Assembly: GCA_050249695.1 (NCBI GenBank)
Contig: JBFWQA010000001.1
Location: 868,001 to 932,000 of the forward strand
Reading direction: 5' to 3'
Length of the DNA stretch: 64,000 nucleotides
DNA from: JACKJP01 sp050249695
GTDB lineage: Bacteria; Pseudomonadota; Alphaproteobacteria; Rhizobiales; Tepidamorphaceae
Position numbers and translations under genes: made by a program. The notes beneath the pieces were generated by a model. That model ran no database searches. It was not told the DNA's origin and saw nothing but the letters and a program-made list of their open reading frames with translations. Positions 7,650 to 15,960 of the stretch are shown in pieces (positions within the stretch are counted from its first letter, which is position 1; every line of letters begins with the position of its first letter).

Positions 7650-8873
7650 TCAGCTTCGTGCCGGCACGCCGTCGGGCTGAATGCCGTCGGTATCGGCGAT
7701 CATGTAGCCGCTCTTGTTCGCGACGGCTGGCAGAAGCCGCTCGAAGGCATGTTCGGGCAGCCCATCGAGCAATCCCTTCTCGGTCTCGAAGAGTTCTTCA
7801 GGTTTCTCGACATTCTTGAGCGGCTCGAGCGCTTCGCGCCGGAACCAGAACATCGTCCCGGCGAAGAAGTCGACCGTGAACCCTTCGTCGGTGCCGAAGA
7901 TCAGTTGAAAGAGCTGACGCGCCGCGTCAGCGTTCTGCCCCAGCGCCTGGCCGGCATCGATATGCGCGTTGGGCAACCGGAAGCGCGCCGGGCCTACGAC
8001 GCCAAGTCGCGGGTCGCGCGCGAAAGCGGATATGATCGCATCGACGGTATCGCTGGAGCCGCACAGAACCGACAGGGTCGCACGGCGCCAGTAATCTCCT
8101 ATCACAAGCCTGGAGCCGTGGTCGGACCGCTTTCCGTGAATTTTCAGGACAAGGTCGGCGTACTCGAAGGCGCCATCCTTGAACAGGCGCAGGAACGGCA
8201 GGACATCGCGTCCGCGGTTCGCCACGACTTCCACTTGCGCGCTTGGAAAGTCGGCGAGGATGGTCTTCCGCAGGCGGCGCGCGTTCGGCGTCAGCGTGAC
8301 GAATATCAGCGCATCCCGCGGCAGGTGGCGGAGAGAGGCCGCGATATCCGGCCACACTTCGAAATAGTGGAGGTGCACGACGGCGGCGATCTTCAGCATA
8401 TGCCGCTTGGGTTCGTGGCTCGCGGGGCGGGTAGTTCCGTCGAGCCGCGCGTACCACCGGTTGGACAGCATGTCCGCGCTGCTCAGATTCACGTTGAAAG
8501 AGTGCAGGAACCCGAAAATTCTGCTCATCCGCCTGCGCGAATCCGCATCGACGGGAAATATCCAGTGAGTGGGGTAGACAAAGGCGTATCTGCGCCGCGA
8601 CGTCAAACGGTAGATCAGCTGGTGCAGCATCCGCGCGCGCCATCCGATGCGGCCTACCACGGCCTCGCGTCGGTCGAAGGAGAATTGTGCACTCGACTTG
8701 CGCGCGACGACGTCGCACCGGATTCCCGGAGGAAGGAACATCTCGTGGACGCGCCCGCGCCCATCCTGTGCCCTCAGTACCGTCCCGTCGCTGTCATCGG
8801 GGACGGCCACACGCACGCCGCCCCATCTTCCACTGCGGAATTGGACCGTCGAATGCCCTTCCAACTGGTTCAT
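7650..8873 (-). CDS. Rhamnan synthesis protein F (RgpF)-like protein
   Basis: A 407-aa protein whose C-terminal two-thirds (from about residue 158, IAAVVHLHYFEVWPDI) resembles the RgpF family found in rhamnose-rich polysaccharide clusters. The features are an AVVHLHY strand, NRGRDVLPFL, KIHGKRSDH and a DFFAGTMFWFRREAL segment. These look like a nucleotide-sugar-type glycosyltransferase or carbohydrate-processing fold, but activity is not established. The first 150 residues are less recognisable. The start codon follows the stop of the upstream ABC exporter without a gap (TGAATG), so the two are translationally coupled. The pair suggests synthesis and export of a surface glycan. The 3' end lies only 65 bp from tRNA-Asp, convergent with it. 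Confidence 0.7.
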   Translation of the reverse strand: MNQLEGHSTVQFRSGRWGGVRVAVPDDSDGTVLRAQDGRGRVHEMFLPPGIRCDVVARKSSAQFSFDRREAVVGRIGWRARMLHQLIYRLTSRRRYAFVYPTHWIFPVDADSRRRMSRIFGFLHSFNVNLSSADMLSNRWYARLDGTTRPASHEPKRHMLKIAAVVHLHYFEVWPDIAASLRHLPRDALIFVTLTPNARRLRKTILADFPSAQVEVVANRGRDVLPFLRLFKDGAFEYADLVLKIHGKRSDHGSRLVIGDYWRRATLSVLCGSSDTVDAIISAFARDPRLGVVGPARFRLPNAHIDAGQALGQNADAARQLFQLIFGTDEGFTVDFFAGTMFWFRREALEPLKNVEKPEELFETEKGLLDGLPEHAFERLLPAVANKSGYMIADTDGIQPDGVPARS

Positions 8874-10667
8874 TCAGCGGGTGTCCCCGGCGGAAAACTG
8901 AGACTCGTATAGAGTACGATAGAGGCCCTCCCGGCCAACCAGCTCTTTGTGAGTGCCTTCCTGCACCTTTTGCCCTTCATCGAGCACCAGTATCTTGTCG
9001 GCCTTTCGAATTGTCGAGAGCCGGTGCGCGATGACAATGATGGTCCGTCGCCCGCGAATGGCTTCGAGCGCTTCGCGTATTGCTCTCTCGGCATTGTTGT
9101 CGAGCGCGCTCGTCGCTTCGTCGAGCAGGATGGTCGCGCTGGGCTTCAGGACCGCGCGGGCGATGGAGACACGCTGCCGCTGGCCGCCGGAAAGTTTTGA
9201 TCCGTTCTCCCCAACATCCGTGTCGAAGCCGTTTGGGAGCGATTTGATGACTTCCTCAAGATTTGCCATCCGGGTGGCCGCGACGATCTCTTCCTCGGTG
9301 GCCTCCGGATTTGCGATCGCGATATTCTCGCGGATCGTGCCTGCGAAAAGGAAAGCGTCCTGACCGACATAGGCGAAATGCTCCCGCACGCTCTTGACGG
9401 TAACTTCGGAAATATCCCTTTCGCCGATCGTAACCTTGCCCTCCTTGGGATCGTAGAAGCGCATCATCAGGCTGAATACCGTCGATTTGCCTCCGCCCGA
9501 CGGGCCGACGAGGGCGGTCATCTGGTCGGCCTCGAAGCGGGCGCTGAAATCCTTCAGCACCGTCTTGCTCCGCTTGTAGCGGAAGGAGACGTCGTGAAAC
9601 TCGATCGGCAGGCTCTTCCGTGGCAATGGCTCGGCGCCGGGCTTGTCGGCGATCAGTATCGGACGCTGCTGCATTTCCTCGAACGCACGCAGGCGCTGCA
9701 GGCCGAGTTCGAGGGTGACGCGCGCCCGAGCGACGCGCTTTGCCGGCTCGTAGGCGAGAAGTAGCGCGGTGATGAAGGACATGAGAGAACCCGGCGTGTT
9801 GCCCGGCGCGCCCATTGACAGTCCCGCCACGATGATGACGCCGGCGATGGCGAAGCCGCCCACGGTTTCCATCAGGGGACCGGTCATGGCGCTGAGGATG
9901 CCGATACGGTTGGCACGTTGCTCGACATCCGAGATGGCGGTTTGCATGCGAGTCCGCATTACATCTTCCAGCCCGAACGACTTGATCACGCGGATCCCGA
10001 TCGATGTCTCGGTGACGATCTTGATGATTTCCGAGACCGAAGTCAGTTCCTGTTTGGCGATCTCCCGAACCTGCTTCACCAAGCGCGACACCCCGTAGAT
10101 TACCAGCGGCCCGCAGATGAAGGCGACGAGCGATACGCCCGGTCTTTGCAAAAGCATGACCAGGACGAGACCGATGACCGTCAGGAGGTCGCGCACATAG
10201 GTGAGCAGGAAGAGGTTCAACGTCTCGCGGACCGAGGTCGCGGCATGGGTGATGCGGGTCGTCAGTCTGCTGGAGTCGAAGTCGTCGAACAGATCGACGC
10301 TGTGCTCGACCATGCTGTCGTAGAACTCGCGCTGCTGCACCGCGACGATCCGGTTGCCGACCTTGGTCAGTTGCTGTGCCTGGATGAAGGCGGCGGCCCC
10401 CTTGATCGTGAAGATGGCGGCAACGCCGACGGCGACGAGGTAGACCCGGTTCATGTCGTTGTAGTCGAGCAGGGTATTGATGACGTCGCGCATGATCCAC
10501 GCGCTCAGCGCCGTCATGCCGGCGACAATGATCATGGCGACAATGGCGATGGCGAAACGAAGCCAGTGCTCGGGAAAATGGCGGCGCACGAGACGGAACG
10601 CACGCCGGTGCGCGTCGTCGAGAAATGGAACTCCGAGGCGATGCGAAATCCGCAGCAGGGCTTCCAT
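8874..10667 (-). CDS. ABC exporter, fused permease and ATPase (MsbA-like)
   Basis: A half-transporter of 597 aa with an N-terminal six-helix membrane domain (about residues 35-310) and a C-terminal ATPase. Walker A GPSGGGKST is at 388-396, the Q-loop at YVGQDAF, the signature LSGGQRQR at 492-499, Walker B ILLDEA with Glu517, and the H-loop histidine in IAHRLS at 548. It works as a homodimer and would flip or export a lipid, lipid-linked glycan or peptide; the substrate cannot be read from sequence. The RgpF-like gene starts directly at its stop codon, which favours a glycolipid or polysaccharide precursor. The gene points away from the nuo operon across a 408-bp divergent gap. Confidence 0.88.
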   Translation of the reverse strand: MEALLRISHRLGVPFLDDAHRRAFRLVRRHFPEHWLRFAIAIVAMIIVAGMTALSAWIMRDVINTLLDYNDMNRVYLVAVGVAAIFTIKGAAAFIQAQQLTKVGNRIVAVQQREFYDSMVEHSVDLFDDFDSSRLTTRITHAATSVRETLNLFLLTYVRDLLTVIGLVLVMLLQRPGVSLVAFICGPLVIYGVSRLVKQVREIAKQELTSVSEIIKIVTETSIGIRVIKSFGLEDVMRTRMQTAISDVEQRANRIGILSAMTGPLMETVGGFAIAGVIIVAGLSMGAPGNTPGSLMSFITALLLAYEPAKRVARARVTLELGLQRLRAFEEMQQRPILIADKPGAEPLPRKSLPIEFHDVSFRYKRSKTVLKDFSARFEADQMTALVGPSGGGKSTVFSLMMRFYDPKEGKVTIGERDISEVTVKSVREHFAYVGQDAFLFAGTIRENIAIANPEATEEEIVAATRMANLEEVIKSLPNGFDTDVGENGSKLSGGQRQRVSIARAVLKPSATILLDEATSALDNNAERAIREALEAIRGRRTIIVIAHRLSTIRKADKILVLDEGQKVQEGTHKELVGREGLYRTLYESQFSAGDTR

Positions 10668-10896
10668 TCCTTCAATCTCTCAGACTATTTGCAGGGGACT
10701 AACCATCGATGCGGCGGTCGTGTCACATCACAACATGGCCATGATGCGGCGTCATAGTCATCCACTGCGCGGTGCGGTTCGCGTGGCGGCCTTCAGGGTC
10801 CACCTGTAGCCCAGAGCCCTATCTTATCTGTGATGGTTTTACCAGCCTTGCCGCCGCCGCCTGGCGTTGCCGCCGGGCCGTGCCGCAACGCGAAAA

Positions 10897-10919
10897 AACA
10901 TGATAAAAATAGTCATGTT
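10897..10919. promoter_or_regulatory. Inverted repeat, possible operator
   Basis: AACATGA (10897-10903), 9-nt AT-rich spacer, TCATGTT (10913-10919). The arms are perfect and their centres are about 16 bp apart, roughly one and a half helical turns. It lies in the divergent gap. Confidence 0.4.
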
Positions 10920-11025
10920 AAAGCTACGCTGACCGGCGCCGGGGCGCGTCGAAATGAACCGGGCCTGCCAACCCCCGATACCCTTGTGCTCGTAAGATTC
11001 GTGGGCTAAGCCAAGACGATTGATG

Positions 11026-11039
11026 ACGGGTTTACCCGT
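11026..11039. promoter_or_regulatory. Inverted repeat upstream of nuoA
   Basis: ACGGGT-TT-ACCCGT, ending 36 bp before the nuoA start. As RNA it could form a 5-bp hairpin with a UUUA loop in the leader; as DNA it could be a small operator. Confidence 0.35.
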
Positions 11040-11075
11040 TTCGCAACATGTGTAGTCGAGAACCGGAAAGTCCCC

Positions 11076-11441
11076 ATGCCGGAAGTCATCAGCGACTATC
11101 TGCCGATCGCTATTTTCATAGCCGTCGCCGGCGTCATCGGCCTTGCGTTGATGGTTGCGCCCTTTGTCGTTGCGGTGCAGCATCCGGATACCGAAAAGCT
11201 TTCGGCCTATGAGTGCGGCTTCGACGCGTTCGACGACGCGCGGATGAAGTTCGACGTCCGGTTTTATCTGGTGGCGATCCTGTTCATCATTTTCGATCTG
11301 GAGGTCGCCTTTCTGTTCCCGTGGGCCGCCGCTTTCGGTGAAGTGGGCTGGTTCGGTTTCTGGTCGATGATGGTGTTCCTCGCCGTCCTCACCATCGGCT
11401 TTGCATATGAGTGGAAAAAGGGAGCGCTCGAATGGGATTGA
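11076..11441 (+). CDS. nuoA: NADH-quinone oxidoreductase subunit A
   Basis: Membrane subunit of complex I at the junction of the peripheral and membrane arms. The 121-aa protein has three membrane helices (about 9-34, 66-88, 95-115) and the conserved matrix-side loop SAYECGFDAFDDAR with Cys47. It is the first gene of the nuo operon; nuoB starts 10 bp before its stop. Confidence 0.96.
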   Translation: MPEVISDYLPIAIFIAVAGVIGLALMVAPFVVAVQHPDTEKLSAYECGFDAFDDARMKFDVRFYLVAILFIIFDLEVAFLFPWAAAFGEVGWFGFWSMMVFLAVLTIGFAYEWKKGALEWD

Positions 11442-12010
11442 CGTCCTCAGACGGCACGCTCGTTGCACCGGCGCCGCGAGGCCTTACGGACGCGTCCGGA
11501 CGACCGCTCGGCGCCGACGATCCCTTCTTCGGCGAGGTCAATGCCGAGCTTGCCGACAAGGGTTTCATCGTCACGGCGACCGATGATCTGATAAACTGGG
11601 CCCGCACGGGCTCGCTGATGTGGATGACCTTCGGGCTGGCCTGCTGCGCGGTGGAGATGATGCAGGTCTCCATGCCGCGCTATGACGTCGAGCGGTTCGG
11701 CTTCGCGCCGCGCGCCTCGCCGCGACAGTCTGACGTGATGATCGTCGCCGGCACGCTGACCAACAAGATGGCGCCCGCGCTGCGCAAGGTCTACGACCAG
11801 ATGCCGGAACCCCGCTACGTGATCTCGATGGGCTCCTGCGCGAATGGCGGCGGCTATTATCACTATTCCTATGCGGTGGTGCGCGGCTGCGACCGGATCG
11901 TGCCTGTGGATATATATGTGCCAGGCTGCCCTCCGACGGCCGAGGCGCTGCTCTATGGCGTGCTGCTGCTGCAGAAGAAGATTCGTCGCACCGGCACGAT
12001 TGAGCGCTAG
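11432..12010 (+). CDS. nuoB: NADH-quinone oxidoreductase subunit B
   Basis: Carries iron-sulfur cluster N2, the last electron carrier before ubiquinone. The ligands Cys71 and Cys72 (GLACCAVEMM), Cys136 (GSCANGG) and Cys166 (PGCPPTAEA) are intact. The start at 11432 (MGLTSSDG) has GGGAGCG about 6 nt upstream and overlaps nuoA by 10 bp; an in-frame ATG at 11411 would lie deeper inside nuoA and is less likely. 192 aa. Confidence 0.96.
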   Translation: MGLTSSDGTLVAPAPRGLTDASGRPLGADDPFFGEVNAELADKGFIVTATDDLINWARTGSLMWMTFGLACCAVEMMQVSMPRYDVERFGFAPRASPRQSDVMIVAGTLTNKMAPALRKVYDQMPEPRYVISMGSCANGGGYYHYSYAVVRGCDRIVPVDIYVPGCPPTAEALLYGVLLLQKKIRRTGTIER

Positions 12011-12013
12011 ACC

Positions 12014-12613
12014 ATGGATGAAAGCCTGAAAGACATCGCGGCGGGTGTTGCGGAGAAGTTCGGCGAAGACGTGGATTGCTTCGACGCCTATGACGAACTC
12101 ACCGTCGCGGTTCAGCCGATGTCGCTCGTCGAACTCATGCGCTATCTGCGCGACGATCCGGCATGCCAGTTCCATTGCCTGATCGATATTTGCGGCGTCG
12201 ACTGGCCCGCGCGCGAGAAGCGCTTCGACGTCGTCTATCACCTTTTGTCGCCGCGCCAGAACCTGCGCATCCGGGTGAAGGTCGCGACCGACGAGGCGAC
12301 GCCCGTCCCCAGCCTGTGCGATGTCTGGCCGGGAGCCAACTGGTTCGAGCGCGAGGCCTACGACATGTACGGGATCCTGTTCTCCGGCCATCCCGAACTT
12401 CGCCGTCTGCTCACCGACTACGGTTTTGACGGCTATCCGCTGCGCAAGGATTTCCCGACGACCGGCTTCGTCGAGGTGCGCTATGACGACGAGGCCCGTC
12501 GCGTGGTCCACGAGCCGGTGAGGCTGGCGCAGGAATTCCGCAATTTCGATTTTCTCAGCCCGTGGGAAGGCACCGAATATGTGCTGCCGGGCGACGAAAA
12601 GGCCAAGGACTGA
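12014..12613 (+). CDS. nuoC: NADH-quinone oxidoreductase subunit C
   Basis: The 30-kDa-type subunit of the hydrophilic arm. The family signature around ERE-AYDMYGILFSGHP-LRRLLTDYGF is present near residues 115-145, followed by GYPLRKDFP. The 199-aa length is that of a separate NuoC, not the NuoCD fusion of enterobacteria. It starts 3 bp after nuoB. Confidence 0.96.
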   Translation: MDESLKDIAAGVAEKFGEDVDCFDAYDELTVAVQPMSLVELMRYLRDDPACQFHCLIDICGVDWPAREKRFDVVYHLLSPRQNLRIRVKVATDEATPVPSLCDVWPGANWFEREAYDMYGILFSGHPELRRLLTDYGFDGYPLRKDFPTTGFVEVRYDDEARRVVHEPVRLAQEFRNFDFLSPWEGTEYVLPGDEKAKD

Positions 12614-12622
12614 ACGCGCGCT

Positions 12623-13813
12623 ATGGCTGAAACGGAAATCCGCAATTTCAACATCAATTTCGGTCCGCAGCATCCGGCCGCGCACGGCGTGCTGCGTCTC
12701 GTGCTGGAACTGGATGGCGAAATCGTCGAGCGTGTCGACCCGCATATCGGTCTTTTGCATCGCGGCACCGAAAAGCTGATCGAGACGAAGACCTATCTTC
12801 AGGCGCTCCCCTATTTCGACCGGCTCGATTACGTCGCGCCGATGAACCAGGAACATGCCTATTCGCTCGCCGTGGAGAAGCTGCTCGGCATCTCCGTCCC
12901 GCGCCGCGGCCAGCTGATCCGCGTCCTCTATTCTGAAATTGGCCGTCTGCTGTCGCATCTGCTGAATGTCACGACGCAGGCAATGGACGTCGGTGCACTG
13001 ACACCGCCGCTTTGGGGGTTCGAGGAGCGCGAGAAGCTGATGGTCTTCTACGAGCGCGCGTCGGGCAGCCGCATGCATGCGGCCTATGTGCGTCCCGGCG
13101 GAGTGCATCAGGATCTGCCGGCGAAGCTGGTGGAAGATATCGGCGCCTTCTGCGATCCCTTCCTGAAAGTATGCGACGACATCGAGGGACTGCTGACCGA
13201 CAACCGTATCTTCAAGCAGCGCAATGTAGATATCGGATATGTGAGCCTTGAGGACGCCTGGGCCTGGGGCTTTTCCGGCGTCATGGTACGCGGCTCGGGC
13301 GCGGCCTGGGATCTGCGCAAGAGCCAGCCTTACGAATGCTATGCGGAAATGGACTTCGACATTCCCGTCGGGAAGAACGGAGACTGCTACGACCGCTACC
13401 TGATCCGCATGGAGGAGATGCGCCAGTCCATCCGCATCATGAAACAATGCGTTGAAGAACTTTCCTCGCAAAGAGGATCAGGTCCGGTGTCCTATACGGA
13501 CAACAAGATCGTCCCCCCGAAGCGTGGCGAGATGAAGCGTTCGATGGAAGCCCTTATCCACCATTTCAAACTCTACACGGAAGGCTTCCACGTGCCGGCG
13601 GGCGAGGTTTACGCGGCGGTCGAGGCGCCCAAGGGTGAGTTCGGCGTCTATCTCGTGGCCGACGACACCAACAAGCCTTATCGCTGCAAGATTCGCGCGC
13701 CGGGTTTTGCCCATCTGCAGGCGATGGATTTCATGTGCCGTGGTCACATGCTGGCGGACGTGTCCGCCGTACTCGGTTCGCTCGATATCGTGTTCGGGGA
13801 GGTGGACCGCTAA
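12623..13813 (+). CDS. nuoD: NADH-quinone oxidoreductase subunit D
   Basis: The 49-kDa-type subunit that, with NuoB, forms the quinone-binding cavity. The N-terminal FGPQHPAAHGVLRLVLELDGE motif region and HIGLLHRGTEKLIE are diagnostic, and the C-terminus ends FGEVDR as in orthologues. 396 aa. Its stop TAA overlaps the ATG of nuoE (TAATG). Confidence 0.97.
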   Translation: MAETEIRNFNINFGPQHPAAHGVLRLVLELDGEIVERVDPHIGLLHRGTEKLIETKTYLQALPYFDRLDYVAPMNQEHAYSLAVEKLLGISVPRRGQLIRVLYSEIGRLLSHLLNVTTQAMDVGALTPPLWGFEEREKLMVFYERASGSRMHAAYVRPGGVHQDLPAKLVEDIGAFCDPFLKVCDDIEGLLTDNRIFKQRNVDIGYVSLEDAWAWGFSGVMVRGSGAAWDLRKSQPYECYAEMDFDIPVGKNGDCYDRYLIRMEEMRQSIRIMKQCVEELSSQRGSGPVSYTDNKIVPPKRGEMKRSMEALIHHFKLYTEGFHVPAGEVYAAVEAPKGEFGVYLVADDTNKPYRCKIRAPGFAHLQAMDFMCRGHMLADVSAVLGSLDIVFGEVDR

Positions 13814-14643
13814 TGTCCGTTCGCCGTTTGCATCATGAACAGCCTTCGGGCTTCGTCTTCAGCCGCGACAATGTCGCCTGGGCGAAGAAGACGATCGCCA
13901 AATATCCCAAGGGGCGGCAGGCGAGCGCCGTCATTCCGTTACTCTGGCGCGGTCAGGAGCAGGAGGGCTGGGTCTCCGAGCCGATGATCCGCACGATCGC
14001 CGACATGCTCGACATGCCCTACATTCGCGTGCTCGAGGTCGCGACCTTCTACACCATGTTCCAGCTTCAGCCGGTTGGAAGGAAGGCGCACATCCAGGTG
14101 TGCGGGACGACGCCCTGCATGCTGCGCGGCGCTGAGGAACTCAAAGCCGTCTGCCAGCGCAAGATTCACCACGATCCGCATCATCTCTCCGCCGATGGCG
14201 ACTTCTCATGGGAGGAGGTTGAGTGCCTGGGTGCCTGCGTCAACGCGCCGATGATCCAGATCGTCAAGGATACCTACGAGGACCTGACGCCCGAGACGCT
14301 TGAGAAGCTGATCGACGATATCGCTGCCGGTAATCCCGTAAAGCCCGGTCCGCAGAATGGCCGTCAGTATTCCGCTCCGATCGGCGGGCCGACGACGCTG
14401 CTGGAAAAGGTAAAGCCCGCGAAGGCCGCCCGGCCGAAAGCTGCAACCGCCCGCCCGGCTTCGCCCGCCGCGCCGAATCCGGCGAGCGAGGTCGCCTCGA
14501 ATGCGAAGCGAGCGTCGAAGGGCGCAGGGAAGCGCAAGCCGGCCGGCCTCGCCGGGACCGGGGGCGGCAAGCCGGACGATCTGACCGAATCTTCCAGACG
14601 TGCGTCCACGACGCCCGCAAAGCCGCGCGGAAAGGGCAAATAG
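13813..14643 (+). CDS. nuoE: NADH-quinone oxidoreductase subunit E with Ala/Pro/Lys-rich tail
   Basis: The 24-kDa-type thioredoxin-like subunit holding the [2Fe-2S] cluster N1a. The ligands are Cys97, Cys102 (VCGTTPC), Cys138 and Cys142 (ECLGAC). The conserved core ends near residue 175. Residues 195-276 form a low-complexity tail rich in Ala, Pro, Lys and Arg that contains GGKPDDLTES at 250-260. From memory, several rhizobial NuoE proteins have a longer tail ending in a helix-hairpin-helix domain that begins with a PDDL motif, so this may be a shortened version. The start at 13813 overlaps the nuoD stop; the ORF could extend to 13735 but only inside nuoD. Confidence 0.95.
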   Translation: MSVRRLHHEQPSGFVFSRDNVAWAKKTIAKYPKGRQASAVIPLLWRGQEQEGWVSEPMIRTIADMLDMPYIRVLEVATFYTMFQLQPVGRKAHIQVCGTTPCMLRGAEELKAVCQRKIHHDPHHLSADGDFSWEEVECLGACVNAPMIQIVKDTYEDLTPETLEKLIDDIAAGNPVKPGPQNGRQYSAPIGGPTTLLEKVKPAKAARPKAATARPASPAAPNPASEVASNAKRASKGAGKRKPAGLAGTGGGKPDDLTESSRRASTTPAKPRGKGK

Positions 14644-14646
14644 ACG

Positions 14647-15954
14647 ATGCTCGCCGACAAGGACCGGATTTTCACCAATCTCTACGGCCTGCACGATGCC
14701 GGCCTGAAGGGCGCGATGTCGCGCGGACAGTGGAACGGGACCAAGGGTTTCATCGACAAGGGCCGCGACTGGATCGTCGAGCAGATCAAGGCCTCGGGCC
14801 TCCGCGGGCGCGGCGGAGCAGGGTTCCCGACCGGCCTGAAGTGGTCGTTCATGCCCAAGCAATCCGACGGCCGCCCGCATTACCTCGTCGTGAATGCCGA
14901 CGAATCCGAACCCGGCACCTGCAAGGATCGCGAGATCATGCGGCATGATCCGCACACGCTGGTAGAGGGCTGCCTCATCGCCGGCTTCGCCATGGGCGCG
15001 CATGCCGCCTACATCTATGTCCGCGGCGAGTTCATCCGCGAGCGCGAGGCGCTGCAGCGCGCGATCGACGAAGCCTATGACGCGAAGCTTCTCGGCAAGA
15101 ACAACATTCAAGGCTGGGATTTCGACGTTTATGTCCATCACGGCGCCGGCGCCTATATCTGCGGCGAGGAAACGGCGCTGCTGGAGAGCCTCGAGGGCAA
15201 GAAGGGCCAGCCGCGGCTGAAGCCGCCTTTCCCGGCCAATGTCGGCCTTTATGGCTGCCCGACCACCGTCAACAACGTCGAATCCATCGCCGTCGCGCCG
15301 GAGATCCTGCGGCGCGGTGCGGCATGGTTCGCCGGGATCGGCCGCCCGAACAATGTCGGCACGAAGCTCTTCTGCATTTCAGGCCATGTCGAACGTCCCT
15401 GCACGGTCGAGGAGGCGATGGGGATACCGTTCCGCGAGCTCATCGAGAAGCATTGCGGCGGCGTGCGCGGCGGATGGGACAACCTCCTCGCCGTGATCCC
15501 GGGCGGTTCATCCGTTCCCTGTCTGCCGGCGGATATGTGCCGCGACCTGCCGATGGATTTCGACACGCTGCGCAACCTGAAATCCGGTCTCGGCACGGCG
15601 GCGGTGATCGTCATGGACAAGTCCACCGACATGATCCGCGCCATCGCCCGGCTTGCCTATTTCTACAAGCATGAGAGCTGCGGCCAGTGCACCCCGTGCC
15701 GCGAGGGAACGGGCTGGATGTGGCGCGTGCTGACGCGCATGGCCGAGGGGCGTGCGCAGAAGAGCGAAATCGACATGCTGCTGAACGTCTCCTACCAGAT
15801 CGAGGGGCACACGATCTGCGCGCTGGGCGATGCCGCCGCATGGCCCGTGCAGGGCCTGATCCGGCATTTCCGGCATGTCATCGAGGAACGCATCGACAGC
15901 TACAGCGCCAATCCGGATCCGGACGGCGCGGTGACAATGCAGGCTGCGGAGTAG
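14647..15954 (+). CDS. nuoF: NADH-quinone oxidoreductase subunit F
   Basis: The 51-kDa-type flavoprotein that oxidises NADH. The nucleotide/FMN loop LRGRGGAGFPTGLKW lies at about 52-66 and a second glycine-rich stretch at GAYICGEETALLESLEG. The [4Fe-4S] cluster N3 ligands are Cys345, Cys348, Cys351 (SCGQCTPC) and Cys391 (HTICALGD). 435 aa. Starts 3 bp after nuoE. Confidence 0.97.
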   Translation: MLADKDRIFTNLYGLHDAGLKGAMSRGQWNGTKGFIDKGRDWIVEQIKASGLRGRGGAGFPTGLKWSFMPKQSDGRPHYLVVNADESEPGTCKDREIMRHDPHTLVEGCLIAGFAMGAHAAYIYVRGEFIREREALQRAIDEAYDAKLLGKNNIQGWDFDVYVHHGAGAYICGEETALLESLEGKKGQPRLKPPFPANVGLYGCPTTVNNVESIAVAPEILRRGAAWFAGIGRPNNVGTKLFCISGHVERPCTVEEAMGIPFRELIEKHCGGVRGGWDNLLAVIPGGSSVPCLPADMCRDLPMDFDTLRNLKSGLGTAAVIVMDKSTDMIRAIARLAYFYKHESCGQCTPCREGTGWMWRVLTRMAEGRAQKSEIDMLLNVSYQIEGHTICALGDAAAWPVQGLIRHFRHVIEERIDSYSANPDPDGAVTMQAAE

Positions 15955-15960
15955 ATCGGG

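Larger units (their letters stand above)
10668..11075. other. Divergent intergenic region between ABC exporter and nuoA
   Basis: 408 bp without a credible gene. It must hold the promoters of both the exporter (minus) and the nuo operon (plus). Visible elements are two inverted repeats (10897-10919 and 11026-11039) and a weak promoter-like pair TTGTGC (10984-10989), 17 bp, TAAGCC (11007-11012). I see no RNA gene and no copy of the tRNA-Asp 3' end. Confidence 0.6.
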
